A DNA stretch of 64,000 nucleotides. Origin: Paenibacillus sp. 1781tsa1. Its GTDB lineage: Bacteria > Bacillota > Bacilli > Paenibacillales > Paenibacillaceae. The first letter of the stretch is position 1. Every line of letters starts with the position of its first letter. Positions 33,010 to 42,192 of the stretch are shown here, piece after piece. The notes under the pieces are model-generated. The model saw nothing but the letters and a program-made list of their open reading frames with translations. It was not told the DNA's origin and searched no databases. The translations under genes were made by a program, and so were the position numbers. The stretch covers positions 2,666,001 to 2,730,000 of the forward strand of contig NZ_JAMYWY010000001.1 in the NCBI RefSeq assembly GCF_024159265.1, written 5' to 3'.

Positions 33010-35553
33010 ATGAGCACAAAACAATCACAGGTTTTTCAGAATTGGACGTTCAAGGCTTGCGAAGATCAAGAGTGGATGCCGGCTCAGGTACCCGGCTGTG
33101 TGCATACAGATTTGCTGAAACTGGGCAAGATTCCAGATCCTTTTTATGGAACAAACGAGAAGGAAGTCCAATGGATTGATAAGATAGATTGGGAATATCA
33201 GACGGAATTTGACGTGGCCGATGCGTTGTTCTCCCAGGAACATCTGGAACTGGTGTTTGATGGACTGGATACATATGCGGATGTGTACGTGAATGAGGTG
33301 CATGTATTATCCGCAGATAATATGTTCCGGGTATGGAAGGCAGATGTAAAGGCTGTATTAAAGGAGAACGGCAATATTCTTCGAATACGTTTTCGGTCTC
33401 CGATTCAGGAAGACCTGCCGAAGCTGGAGAAGCTCGGATATGCGTTGCCTGCATCCAATGATCAGTCCGATGTTGGCGGACTTGGCGATAAAAGAGTAAG
33501 TATTTTTGCCCGTAAAGCGCCGTATCACTATGGTTGGGATTGGGGTCCGCGTTTTGTAACGAGTGGAATCTGGCGTGAAGCACGTCTTGAAGGTTGGACA
33601 CAAGTACGAATCAATGATGTGTACGTCCAGCAAAATGAAGTAAGCGCTACCTCAGCTTCATTAACAGCTGTTGTGGAAGTCGAGACATCACAAGCGGTAG
33701 ATACAGTCATTCGTATCGGTGCAGACGGTCAGAGATGGGAACGATCAGTATCGCTGCAACCCGGAACTCAAACTGTGGAGATTCCAATCTCCATTAATGA
33801 ACCAAAATTGTGGTGGAGCCGTGGGCTTGGTGATCCGCATCTGTATACTTTCCTTACCGAAGTGCTTCAAGGTGAACGGGCTGTTGCTGAATCTACAGTG
33901 AAGACAGGGCTTCGTTCCATTCGTTTGGTACGTGACAAAGATGAAGCGGGAGCATCCTTTTATTTTGAATTAAACGGCGTTGCGGTCTTTGCCAAAGGGG
34001 CAAACCATATTCCGAATGATAGTTTCATCACCGAAATTACCCGTGAACGTTATCGACATGAGATTATCTCAGCTGCCGAGTCCAATATGAATATGCTTCG
34101 TGTGTGGGGTGGCGGGATCTATGAGCAAGATGAATTCTATGAACTGTGTGATGAATACGGCATTCTGGTATGGCAAGACTTCATGTTTGCATGCAGCATG
34201 TACCCGGGAGACGAAGCGTTCCTGAACAGTGTGAGACATGAAGCCATTGATAATGTGAAACGTCTGCGCAACCATCCAAGTATTGCGCTCTGGTGCGGGA
34301 ACAACGAGATTGATTCGGCTTGGGCTCACTATGTTGAGAATGGTGGCTGGGGTTGGAAGAAGGATTTCACTCCTGAGCAGCGTGAACGCATCTGGGCCGA
34401 TTACGAAGCCATCTTCCATGATCTGCTGCCAGAAGTCGTTGAAGCGTATGCTCCAGGTGTGGATTACTGGCCTTCTTCACCACTTGTATCCCTGTCAGGG
34501 GATGAGAAGCAGCATGCTCACCCGTCCACAGCCGAAGGTGATATTCACTATTGGGGCGTATGGCACAATGTAGAACCTTTCGAAAACTACAATGTGCATG
34601 TGGGTCGGTTCATGAGCGAATACGGATTCCAGTCTTTCCCGGAGTACAAATCAGTCCGTACGTACGCGGAAGAAGAGGATCTGGCACTGGAATCGGAAGT
34701 CATGCTCGCCCATCAGAAGAATGGGGCAGGCAATCGTCTGATCAAACAATACATGGATATGTACATGCATGAATCGAAGGATTTCCCATCGTTCCTGTAT
34801 ATGAGCCAGGTACTTCAAGCGGAAGCGATGAAGACAGCGATTGAAGCGCACCGTCGCCGCAAACCATTCTGTATGGGCACACTTTACTGGCAAATGAATG
34901 ACTGTTGGCCGGTGGCTTCATGGGCAGGAATGGACTACCTTGGTCGTTGGAAAGCATTGCAATATTATGCAAAGCGCAGCTTCAGCGATGTGTTGGTATC
35001 CGTAGACGGAACCAAGGAAGATACGACAGATATATATGTAATCTCGGATCAATTACAACCTGTAAAAGGTCAGTTACAGATTCGTTTGATCGGGTTCGAC
35101 GGTACGGTATACCGTGATGAAATGCATGACGTGACCTTGGCACCAAATGCAGGAGAACGCGTGCTGTCATTACGTAACGCGGAGTGGCTTGAAGGCCGTG
35201 ATTCAGCCAACATGCTCCTGCGACTGGACCTGAGACAGGAAGGTGCGGCGAATATCGTACAGGAACACTATTTTGTACCTTCCAAAGATCTTACCCTACA
35301 GCATGCAAACATCAGTATAAGCGGGGGAACGGATGAGAACGGCGTTCATCTGATACTGGAAAGTGACGTGCTTGCTAAACAGGTATGGCTATCTTCGGAT
35401 GTGGAGGGTATATTCTCGGATAACTTCTTTGACCTGATTCCCGGCCTGCCGGTAAAGGTACACTTTACGTCCAGAGAAGGATTGCAGTCTAATGATGTGA
35501 TATCGAATCCGGGACCAATCAAGGTGCAGTCCATGATTAATTTTATTCGTTAA
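33010..35553 (+). CDS. GH2 beta-mannosidase-type glycoside hydrolase
   Basis: An 847-residue cytoplasmic enzyme (no signal peptide). The N-terminal jelly-roll holds FDGLDTYADVYVNEVHV, and APYHYGWDWGPRFVTSGIWREARLEGW (about residues 170-196) is characteristic of beta-mannosidases in GH2. The TIM barrel has the predicted acid/base Glu433 in CGNNEIDSAW and nucleophile Glu537 in MSEYGFQSFPEY. It would release mannose from beta-manno-oligosaccharides. ATG 33010 is preferred over 32998 because GGAGG (33000-33004) lies before it. It is under likely LacI control and closed by a terminator. Confidence 0.88.
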   Translation: MSTKQSQVFQNWTFKACEDQEWMPAQVPGCVHTDLLKLGKIPDPFYGTNEKEVQWIDKIDWEYQTEFDVADALFSQEHLELVFDGLDTYADVYVNEVHVLSADNMFRVWKADVKAVLKENGNILRIRFRSPIQEDLPKLEKLGYALPASNDQSDVGGLGDKRVSIFARKAPYHYGWDWGPRFVTSGIWREARLEGWTQVRINDVYVQQNEVSATSASLTAVVEVETSQAVDTVIRIGADGQRWERSVSLQPGTQTVEIPISINEPKLWWSRGLGDPHLYTFLTEVLQGERAVAESTVKTGLRSIRLVRDKDEAGASFYFELNGVAVFAKGANHIPNDSFITEITRERYRHEIISAAESNMNMLRVWGGGIYEQDEFYELCDEYGILVWQDFMFACSMYPGDEAFLNSVRHEAIDNVKRLRNHPSIALWCGNNEIDSAWAHYVENGGWGWKKDFTPEQRERIWADYEAIFHDLLPEVVEAYAPGVDYWPSSPLVSLSGDEKQHAHPSTAEGDIHYWGVWHNVEPFENYNVHVGRFMSEYGFQSFPEYKSVRTYAEEEDLALESEVMLAHQKNGAGNRLIKQYMDMYMHESKDFPSFLYMSQVLQAEAMKTAIEAHRRRKPFCMGTLYWQMNDCWPVASWAGMDYLGRWKALQYYAKRSFSDVLVSVDGTKEDTTDIYVISDQLQPVKGQLQIRLIGFDGTVYRDEMHDVTLAPNAGERVLSLRNAEWLEGRDSANMLLRLDLRQEGAANIVQEHYFVPSKDLTLQHANISISGGTDENGVHLILESDVLAKQVWLSSDVEGIFSDNFFDLIPGLPVKVHFTSREGLQSNDVISNPGPIKVQSMINFIR

Positions 35554-35561
35554 CCTAGAAG

Positions 35562-35606
35562 AAACGGTTGGATTCTCTCGTAAGAGAGATTCAACCGTTT
35601 TTTTAT
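35562..35606 (+). terminator. intrinsic terminator after the GH2 gene
   Basis: AAACGGTTG/CAACCGTTT with an inner ATTCTCTC/GAGAGAT helix and seven T residues. Confidence 0.9.
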
Positions 35607-35723
35607 TGAAACCTGACTCCATTTATATATCGTAATGGTTTCGTAATACTTCGCTTAGAGAATCGTAAGCTGTCTTGCTTATTGTAATCCATGTAAGTAA
35701 TAAACGAATGGAGAGTGATCAGA

Positions 35724-36218
35724 ATGAAGAAAACGAATAAGAGCAAAAAAGTGTTGGTAGCAGCGGTTTTGATGATGTCTATGGCCTTTTCTGGATTGGC
35801 AAGTGCTGCAGATATGAAAACGATTAAAAAGGATGGCATGGAACTTGTTCAATTGAGACAGGCGGCGAAAATGTATGATTACAGCATTATGTGGGACGGC
35901 AAGGATAGATCTGTGACTTTGATGTATATGGGCAAAATGGACGGCATGATGAAAGACGATAAGATGATGGAAGATGACATGAAGATGAAAGATGACAAAA
36001 TGATGGAAGACGACAAAATGATGAATGATGACATGATGATGGAAGACACGATGATGCCTGCGGGAAAAACGATTAAATTGTGGATTGGATCGAAGAAAAT
36101 CATGGTAGATGGTATGCAAGTTAATTTGAAATCGATGCCTGTCATCCATGATGGGAATACGTATGCGGCTGAGTCAGTAATTCAACAATACATGATGCCA
36201 GCCATGGGAATGAAGTAA
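35724..36218 (+). CDS. exported Met/Asp-rich protein with copper-amine-oxidase-N-like domain
   Basis: A 164-residue exported protein. A signal peptide (to about residue 29, ending SAAD) precedes a domain like the copper amine oxidase N-terminal fold common on Paenibacillus surface proteins. It has one half as LVQLRQAAKMYDYSIMWDGKDRSVTLMYMG (about 40-70) and the other as IKLWIGSKKIMVDG...VIHDGNTYAAESVIQQY. Between them sits a low-complexity insert of about 40 residues made of M, D, K and E in repeats such as KDDKMMEDD. GTG 35715 lies inside the GGAGAG ribosome binding site, so ATG 35724 is used. The two-component genes follow 77 nt later. Confidence 0.7.
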   Translation: MKKTNKSKKVLVAAVLMMSMAFSGLASAADMKTIKKDGMELVQLRQAAKMYDYSIMWDGKDRSVTLMYMGKMDGMMKDDKMMEDDMKMKDDKMMEDDKMMNDDMMMEDTMMPAGKTIKLWIGSKKIMVDGMQVNLKSMPVIHDGNTYAAESVIQQYMMPAMGMK

Positions 36219-36295
36219 TTTAAGGGCTAAGCATCGCCATCACCATATGATATGATTGGCTCAAATGTATTTTCTGGAATATGGGGTGGGTTTGT

Positions 36296-37000
36296 TTGAA
36301 TGAATGTGTACTTGTTGCTGATGATGATACAAATATTACGGACGTTTGCCGCAGGTATCTTGAACGGGAAGGTTATCTTGTCGTGACGGCTAAGGATGGC
36401 TTGGAGGCTATTCAGCTGTGGCACAGCCAAACGCCAAGCTTGATTGTGCTCGACCTGATGATGCCACATAAGAATGGATGGGAAGTCTGCAACGAGATTC
36501 GGCAAACTGAGGATGTGCCCATTGTAATGCTGACGGCCCGAGGTGAGGAACAGGACCGTCTGATGGGACTGACGATGGGGGCGGATGATTATCTGACCAA
36601 ACCTTTTAGTCCGAGAGAACTCGTCTTACGTGTGAAGGCAATTCTGCGGAGAATGCGAATTGCGCAGGCATCACCTGTTACAACATCTGAATATACGATC
36701 AATTATGAAGGGCTTACCATAGATACCACCAAGCGTGAAGTGCACATCAGCGGGCAGGCCATTGAATTGACCGTTACAGAGTTTGAGATGTTGTATTTGC
36801 TGGCAAGTCACCCGGGTCAGGTGTTCTCCCGTAACCAGATGTTAAGCAAGATTTGGGATTTTAGTTATGAGGGAGATACAACAACGGTGACTGTACATGT
36901 TCGGAGACTACGAGAGAAGATCGAACAGAATCCTTCTGATCCAAAATATATTAAAACAGTTTGGGGTATAGGGTATAAGTTTGCGGGTGGCAGTTCATGA
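36296..37000 (+). CDS. OmpR-family response regulator
   Basis: A 234-residue regulator with a receiver domain (ECVLVADDD at the start, phospho-Asp in LIVLDLMMPHKNGWEV, Lys in YLTKPFSP) and a winged-helix output domain (about residues 140-230, VHVRRLREKIEQNPSDPKYIKTVWGIGYKF). ATG 36281 has no ribosome binding site; TTG 36296 lies 5 nt after TGGGGTGGG and begins exactly at the domain, so it is preferred. The last 4 nt overlap the kinase start. The signal is unknown. Confidence 0.87.
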   Translation: MNECVLVADDDTNITDVCRRYLEREGYLVVTAKDGLEAIQLWHSQTPSLIVLDLMMPHKNGWEVCNEIRQTEDVPIVMLTARGEEQDRLMGLTMGADDYLTKPFSPRELVLRVKAILRRMRIAQASPVTTSEYTINYEGLTIDTTKREVHISGQAIELTVTEFEMLYLLASHPGQVFSRNQMLSKIWDFSYEGDTTTVTVHVRRLREKIEQNPSDPKYIKTVWGIGYKFAGGSS

Positions 37001-38037
37001 AACTTCGCACATACTTGGTGTTGTCCAGTCTCACAGGCATTGGCGTATTATTAATTTGTTTGTTTATCAGTTATTCCAAAATGCTGCTTACGATTGAACA
37101 ACTGTACTGGTTATCGGCTATAACGGCAGGGGTAGGCTTGCTTTCGTTTATTCTTCAATATTTGCTGACCAAGCCATTAGAGAAATCGATTGCGAGAATT
37201 ACAGAGAAGACGATGAGAATTGCTGAAGGGGATTTCCATACGGAAGTCCCTCTCATCGGTCCACAGGAATTTAAGCTTCTGGCACAGCAATTTAATGAGA
37301 TGAGTTCCAAGTTGCAGGAAAGCTTTGACCATCTGCATCTTTCAGAAAACGCCAGACGAGAGTTGGTCGCCAATGTTTCCCATGATTTGCGGACTCCTTT
37401 GGCATCCATTCAGTCATTCGTCGAAGCGTTGGAAGATGATGTTATTAAGGATAAAGAAACCTTTCAACGTTACCTGAACACGATACGACTTGAAACGAAG
37501 CGTTTGGGAGGACTTATTCAAGACTTGTTTGAATTATCCAGCCTGGAAGCGCAAGGAGAGGTGTTTGACCCTCAGCCTTGTCACGTCGATGAGTTGTTGC
37601 TCAGTACGTTAGAGAGCTTCTCGTTTCATCTCGCGGAGAAAACACTTCACGTCGAAATTGATGTGCCTGATAAATTACCAGCCGTACTCATGATGCCTGC
37701 ACAAATGAAACGGGTCCTTTCCAATTTGCTGCAAAATGCCATTCAATACTCTCCTATAGAAGGAAAAATCATTCTGGCTGCTGAAGAGAAGGGGCCGTTT
37801 GTACGAATTTCAGTTACGGATGAAGGAGAAGGAATCGAAGCGGAGGAAACTTCGCGTATATTTGAACGCTTTTATCGAATTGACAAATCACGCAGCAAAA
37901 GCAATGGAGGTGCCGGGCTCGGCCTGGCCATCGCTCAATCGATTGTGGAACTCCATGGAGGCGAGATCGGGGTTCAGAGTACGAAAGGTGAAGGAAGCTG
38001 TTTCTGGTTCACGCTTCCGATCTATGTCAATCGCTAA
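36997..38037 (+). CDS. sensor histidine kinase
   Basis: A 346-residue membrane kinase with two adjacent transmembrane helices (about residues 6-27 and 38-57) and almost no extracellular loop. A HAMP domain, HisKA with the phospho-acceptor His in VANVSHDLRTPLASIQSF, and HATPase_c (NLLQNAIQYSP, DEGEGI, GGAGLGLAIAQSIVELHGG) follow. The short loop suggests sensing within the membrane or through a partner, as in BceS-like kinases, though the rest is not of that type. It is translationally coupled to the response regulator by a 4-nt overlap (ATGA). Confidence 0.88.
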   Translation: MKLRTYLVLSSLTGIGVLLICLFISYSKMLLTIEQLYWLSAITAGVGLLSFILQYLLTKPLEKSIARITEKTMRIAEGDFHTEVPLIGPQEFKLLAQQFNEMSSKLQESFDHLHLSENARRELVANVSHDLRTPLASIQSFVEALEDDVIKDKETFQRYLNTIRLETKRLGGLIQDLFELSSLEAQGEVFDPQPCHVDELLLSTLESFSFHLAEKTLHVEIDVPDKLPAVLMMPAQMKRVLSNLLQNAIQYSPIEGKIILAAEEKGPFVRISVTDEGEGIEAEETSRIFERFYRIDKSRSKSNGGAGLGLAIAQSIVELHGGEIGVQSTKGEGSCFWFTLPIYVNR

Positions 38038-38216
38038 CCTTGGTTTATCCTGCGTAGTATTTCTTCAGGTGGTGAATGACCTGACCAGTGATGTGGTATT
38101 CCTTTTCGGTGTTTTTGGTGCAGGTTTGTTATCGTTTATGCACCATGTACTCTGCCGCTAATCCCGATGGGTGCCTGTCACGAACTCTCCATAGCATTGA
38201 TTCCCGTCCATAGTCA

Positions 38217-38260
38217 AAGGCCCGAGTGCATCGCAAATGCCAGCGGGCCTTTCTTTTTTA
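38217..38260. terminator. terminator between two-component genes and the GH42 gene
   Basis: AAAGGCCCG/CGGGCCTTT with a 18-nt loop and a TCTTTTTT tail on the + strand. It lies between convergent genes, and its upstream A-rich side is weak for the minus direction. Confidence 0.75.
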
Positions 38261-38308
38261 ATACTATTTAGCGGGATTGTGATGCTTATCCTTAGCTTAT
38301 CGTTATCG

Positions 38309-40303
38309 TTATTGAATTTCCAAGATCTCGAGTGCATAACCATCCAGTTCCAGATGAGGACCTTTCGGTTTCCCGTCCAATGCACTGGTATATGAAGCAT
38401 GGAGTTCAATGGGGGCAGGTTCCGGGCTCAGATTGAGAATAAAACGGAACGTTCCATTCGGACCAGAGCGGGTGGTCACCTGTACACCATGTGGCAAAGT
38501 CTGAATTCCGGAAAGGTTACAGCGTTTTGCGATGCTTCGCAATAACTGGCTCAAGTACGCTTCTTCCGGCTGGGTTGCCACATAATAGACCTCACCTTTA
38601 CCCCAGTGATTCCGGGTGACAGCGACACTTTCGGCATAAAATTGATCGGCATACACAGCGACCGGCTGTGCCGTGTCCAGTTCCAGTACATCCACCCATT
38701 GGGAAGCGTTATATAGACGGCCTTGTTCGTCACGAATCTGAACGGTATCCCCGCCGACGGGATCATACTCGGTAACCCGCACACCACTACAGGCAGATAA
38801 CAGACCTGGGAGCGGTGCCATGACACAGACATTATTGTCATTCTTGACACCCGTGCGATGGGTTAAGACCAAGATGCCCCCAGCTGCTGCAAAAGCTTGC
38901 AAACGTTCTGCTGTGGTCTCATCCAGCAGGTACAGGTGCGGAGCAATGATGATTTTATAGCCATCCAGTGGCTCCAAAGTGTGTATAACATCCGTACTGA
39001 TGCCCAATTTGGTCAACGCGCGATGCCAGACCTTTATATTTTCGTAATATTCCAGTCCTTCGGCTTGCGGCTGAATCCGAAGGGCGTTCAATTGATCATG
39101 CGAATGCAGAATGGCGACTTCATTATGCAATGTTGAACCGTGCAGTCGCTCACTGAGTCTGTTCACTTCGTTACATAGCTGTTGAAACTCCTTGAAACGT
39201 CTCCCTGGAACGTTGCTGTGATCAATCAGCCCATGCCAGAACTGTTCTGCTCCCACAGTTGCACTCCGCCAGCGGAAATGCACAACCGCATCTGCTCCAC
39301 GAGCAATCGTCTGCCAAGCGTAAGCACGCAGGAAGCCGGGCTGCGGTGTACGCCACATCGGGAACCAGCATCCCGGAGGGCCGCTCAGCTGCTCCATGAT
39401 CCAGAAGTTGCGGCGTTTAATGCCGCGTGTCAGATCCAAAGAGAGTGCGCCGCTGTAAGGCGCGGTATCTGTTTTGTTCGGTGAAGGGTTCGGATAATAA
39501 TCAAAAGAAGCGAAGTCCAGCTCCTGACCGATTTTATACTGATCCGCTTTTTGCGGATAACTGTGAAAATTATGGGTGACAAAATGCGTAGGACAATTGC
39601 GGCGAATAATCTCAACCTGAATATGTTGAAAATCTACAATGGAATCCGATTGAAAACGGGAGTAGTCCAGCAGGAATGAAGGGTTCTGGAACGAGGAGCC
39701 TCCATACGGCGGCGTAACCTGTTCCCAATCGCTATATTCACCACTCCAGACCACAGTCCCCCAGGCTTTGTTGATCTGATCCAGGGTGTGGTAACGAGCA
39801 CGAACCCAGTCGAGAAAAGCATCCGCACAAGCGGCGCACTGACAATCCGTGAAGCTGAATTCGTTGTCGGTCTGCCAGCCGATGATTGCCGCATGTTCGG
39901 CATAGCGCTCAGTCAGTTTATGCACAATTCTTGCACTGTACGTTCGCATACTGGGACTGTTATAACAGCGATGACCCCGAATGCCTTCGTGATACGGTTG
40001 ACCATTTGGAAGCACAGGCAGGACATCAGGACATTTTTCCGTAAGCCAGCGTGGCGGTGTCATGGTGGGTGTACCGATTACAATTTGCAGTCCATGACGA
40101 TGTAAGGTATCGATCGCTTGATCAAGCCATGCCCATTCAAATTGTCCATCTGTGGGCTCCATTCGGCTCCAGGCGAACTCACCTACACGCACAATGCGCA
40201 CTCCGCTGTCAGCCATTAAACGGGCATCCTGTTCCCACAGGGAAGGGTCCCAATGTTCTGGATAATAATCGACGCCCATTTGCACGGGACGGTATGTATT
40301 CAT
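38309..40303 (-). CDS. GH42 beta-galactosidase
   Basis: A 664-residue cytoplasmic GH42 enzyme. The family start MGVDYYPEHWDPSLWEQD is present, the acid/base Glu148 is in IGWQTDNEFSF, and the metal-site cysteines are in CQCAACADAF. The likely nucleophile is in FWIMEQLSGPPGCW near residue 300. The C-terminal part holds the trimerisation and small beta domains. It would remove beta-galactosyl residues from imported oligosaccharides such as galactans or arabinogalactan fragments. It lacks a transporter gene of its own and diverges from an AraC regulator 170 nt away. Confidence 0.9.
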   Translation of the reverse strand: MNTYRPVQMGVDYYPEHWDPSLWEQDARLMADSGVRIVRVGEFAWSRMEPTDGQFEWAWLDQAIDTLHRHGLQIVIGTPTMTPPRWLTEKCPDVLPVLPNGQPYHEGIRGHRCYNSPSMRTYSARIVHKLTERYAEHAAIIGWQTDNEFSFTDCQCAACADAFLDWVRARYHTLDQINKAWGTVVWSGEYSDWEQVTPPYGGSSFQNPSFLLDYSRFQSDSIVDFQHIQVEIIRRNCPTHFVTHNFHSYPQKADQYKIGQELDFASFDYYPNPSPNKTDTAPYSGALSLDLTRGIKRRNFWIMEQLSGPPGCWFPMWRTPQPGFLRAYAWQTIARGADAVVHFRWRSATVGAEQFWHGLIDHSNVPGRRFKEFQQLCNEVNRLSERLHGSTLHNEVAILHSHDQLNALRIQPQAEGLEYYENIKVWHRALTKLGISTDVIHTLEPLDGYKIIIAPHLYLLDETTAERLQAFAAAGGILVLTHRTGVKNDNNVCVMAPLPGLLSACSGVRVTEYDPVGGDTVQIRDEQGRLYNASQWVDVLELDTAQPVAVYADQFYAESVAVTRNHWGKGEVYYVATQPEEAYLSQLLRSIAKRCNLSGIQTLPHGVQVTTRSGPNGTFRFILNLSPEPAPIELHASYTSALDGKPKGPHLELDGYALEILEIQ

Positions 40304-40329
40304 GTCGGTTGTTCTCCTTTAGTATAGGC

Positions 40330-40427
40330 ATCATGATCTTGTGAATTTTGCACGAATCTATTTCATTGTATACTGGATAATAACAAGGGAATATAACAAC
40401 ATGTTGCGACAGGATATCATGATCTTG
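40330..40427. promoter_or_regulatory. two 12-bp direct repeats in the GH42/AraC intergenic region
   Basis: ATCATGATCTTG occurs at 40330-40341 and again at 40416-40427, 86 bp apart, both in the 170-nt gap between divergent genes. Each contains the palindrome ATCATGAT. Paired direct repeats are typical operators of AraC-family regulators. Confidence 0.6.
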
Positions 40428-40473
40428 CTATTCAGCATCTCCATATCCTATACGTAAACAGGAGGTTGGACAT

Positions 40474-41337
40474 ATGCGAACACATTGGTTTATGCCTGAG
40501 CCGGGATTCGCCGGGTACACCTGTTATCCGCTGGCCTATGGAAGATATATTGATCCAGAGCATGGGGAGCATCGTCCAGACGGGATACGGGAATACAATT
40601 TACATCTGATTTTCAGTGGACAGGGATATGTCAGAACAGAACAAGGAAACGTGCGGTTGGTGGCTGGGCAAGGTTTTCTATATGCACCAGGACAGGCTCA
40701 ACATTACTATGCTGATCCCTCCAACCCTTGGGATGTCAGATGGATTCATTTACAAGCCTATGACCTGGAGCGGTTGCTGGACCTCCGCAGTCCCGATAAG
40801 GTTTGGCTGTTTACATATTCGGGATTCGAACGCTTCGAGGCGCTGCATGAACAATTATGCCAGCTTGGTAGACATTATGAGAGTGTACATGAACCCAGAT
40901 TGTCTGCCGTGCTATATGAGTTACTGGCGGAACTTACGAGGAACTCCGAGTCGCTGGCGGGCACGTCTTTACTTAGTCATCAGGATACGATTCGTTCAAC
41001 CGCCGATTACATCCGTCGTCATTGTACGCAACCGCTGAGTCTTGCCGACATGGCAAATACAGCGGGATACAGCATGTATTATTTTAATCGCATGTTCAAA
41101 AGCATCATGGGGGTTCCCCCAGGCCGTTATCTGCTGGATTGCCGTGTGCTGGCGGCGAAGAAAAGTCTGGCAGATTCAGATCTGACTGTGAAGCAGATTG
41201 CTTCCCAATGCGGTTTTACGCACAGCAGTTATTTTATTCGCATGTTTCGGACTTACATCGGAATGACGCCGCAGCAATTCAGGCTGCTCTATAGCTCAAG
41301 TAGTGGAGAGGCAGACTCCATATCAACAGAGGATTGA
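40474..41337 (+). CDS. AraC-family regulator
   Basis: A 287-residue regulator with an AraC_binding cupin domain (about residues 15-110, LIFSGQGYVRTEQGNVRLVAGQGFLYAPGQ) and a C-terminal double helix-turn-helix (LADMANTAGYSMYYFNRMFKSIMGVPP and VKQIASQCGFTHSSYFIRMFRTYIGMTPQQFR). AGGAGG precedes ATG 40474. It diverges from the GH42 gene and is its likely activator. Confidence 0.85.
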   Translation: MRTHWFMPEPGFAGYTCYPLAYGRYIDPEHGEHRPDGIREYNLHLIFSGQGYVRTEQGNVRLVAGQGFLYAPGQAQHYYADPSNPWDVRWIHLQAYDLERLLDLRSPDKVWLFTYSGFERFEALHEQLCQLGRHYESVHEPRLSAVLYELLAELTRNSESLAGTSLLSHQDTIRSTADYIRRHCTQPLSLADMANTAGYSMYYFNRMFKSIMGVPPGRYLLDCRVLAAKKSLADSDLTVKQIASQCGFTHSSYFIRMFRTYIGMTPQQFRLLYSSSSGEADSISTED

Positions 41338-41355
41338 ATCCACATTAAACTCAAA

Positions 41356-41392
41356 AACCGTGCTGCCCAGTATGCTGAGCAGCACGGTTCTC
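41356..41392 (+). terminator. possible terminator after the AraC gene
   Basis: AACCGTGCTG/CAGCACGGTT perfect 10-bp stem. The following TCTCAT is a poor T tail. Confidence 0.55.
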
Positions 41393-41476
41393 ATATGCTT
41401 ATGTATGACTGAACAGTAGAGGGGATTAGCTGCCTATACGCAGATGAAATAGCGGTGTGTTTGCCGTATAAGGGAG

Positions 41477-42148
41477 TTATTGGTTCTTTTGTTCATTCTG
41501 AATTTCTTGCAGATCCGTAAGTTGTAGTGAAAGGTCATTCTCGGGGTTGGCACTCACAATGACTTCTGACTGAGATTGTTGCTGGCCGGGTTGATTCGAC
41601 TTGCCGGCAGGTTTGATCACGTAGAGACTCTGAACGGAGTTAAGCAGGCTGGCAGGAGTGTCTTCATACGTTTCCAGGAAGAGTACATAGTCTTTGGCAG
41701 GGATCAGCTTGAGGTTGTCATCATTAATAATCTCGGTGTTGCCCAATTGTCCGCCAAGTTGCTTCACTTCAATTTTTTCCCCGGCAGTGTAACCGCCTTT
41801 ATAGGATTCAGCGACCTGAATCGTGTGGATCGTATAGATTTTCTCAAAAGAAGACGGCTCTCCGCCCGGATCGGACGCGGGGTTTAACTCGTTTTCATTT
41901 GCAGCATCAGTAACTTGTACAATATCGTTTAAAGCTTCCACACGAGTCTCAACAACACTACCTTTCACAATTGTATTTGCTCTCTCGGACAGGTCGCCAA
42001 TGCTTGCATAACTCGGGTAATCTTCAGAAGCAATAATGGTCATGGGTGCATCGGATGGGGACGCGGTAGGTGTGACAGAAGAACATCCAACAGCAGATAA
42101 AATGAAAATGGAAGAGAGAAGCAGCGTTAATACTCGATTTTTGTTCAT
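41477..42148 (-). CDS. lipoprotein of unknown function
   Basis: A 223-residue lipoprotein with a clear signal and lipobox LSAVGC (Cys near residue 22), then a Thr/Ser/Pro tether. The folded part (about 45-180) is mixed alpha/beta and the tail is Gln/Ser-rich. I do not recognise the domain. The protease gene lies 44 nt upstream on the same strand, so the two are probably co-transcribed. Confidence 0.65.
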   Translation of the reverse strand: MNKNRVLTLLLSSIFILSAVGCSSVTPTASPSDAPMTIIASEDYPSYASIGDLSERANTIVKGSVVETRVEALNDIVQVTDAANENELNPASDPGGEPSSFEKIYTIHTIQVAESYKGGYTAGEKIEVKQLGGQLGNTEIINDDNLKLIPAKDYVLFLETYEDTPASLLNSVQSLYVIKPAGKSNQPGQQQSQSEVIVSANPENDLSLQLTDLQEIQNEQKNQ

Positions 42149-42192
42149 GGATAGGAATCCTCCTTGGATTTTTGGGATAAGTTCGTAGCGGA

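Noticed and set aside
35679..36149. Long minus-strand His/Phe-rich frame opposite the Met-rich gene
   Set aside because: It is the mirror of the Met/Asp repeat codons, not a gene.
38024..38161. 45-codon hydrophobic frame overlapping the end of the sensor kinase gene
   Set aside because: It looks like a small membrane peptide, but has no ribosome binding site, starts inside the kinase and matches nothing I know.
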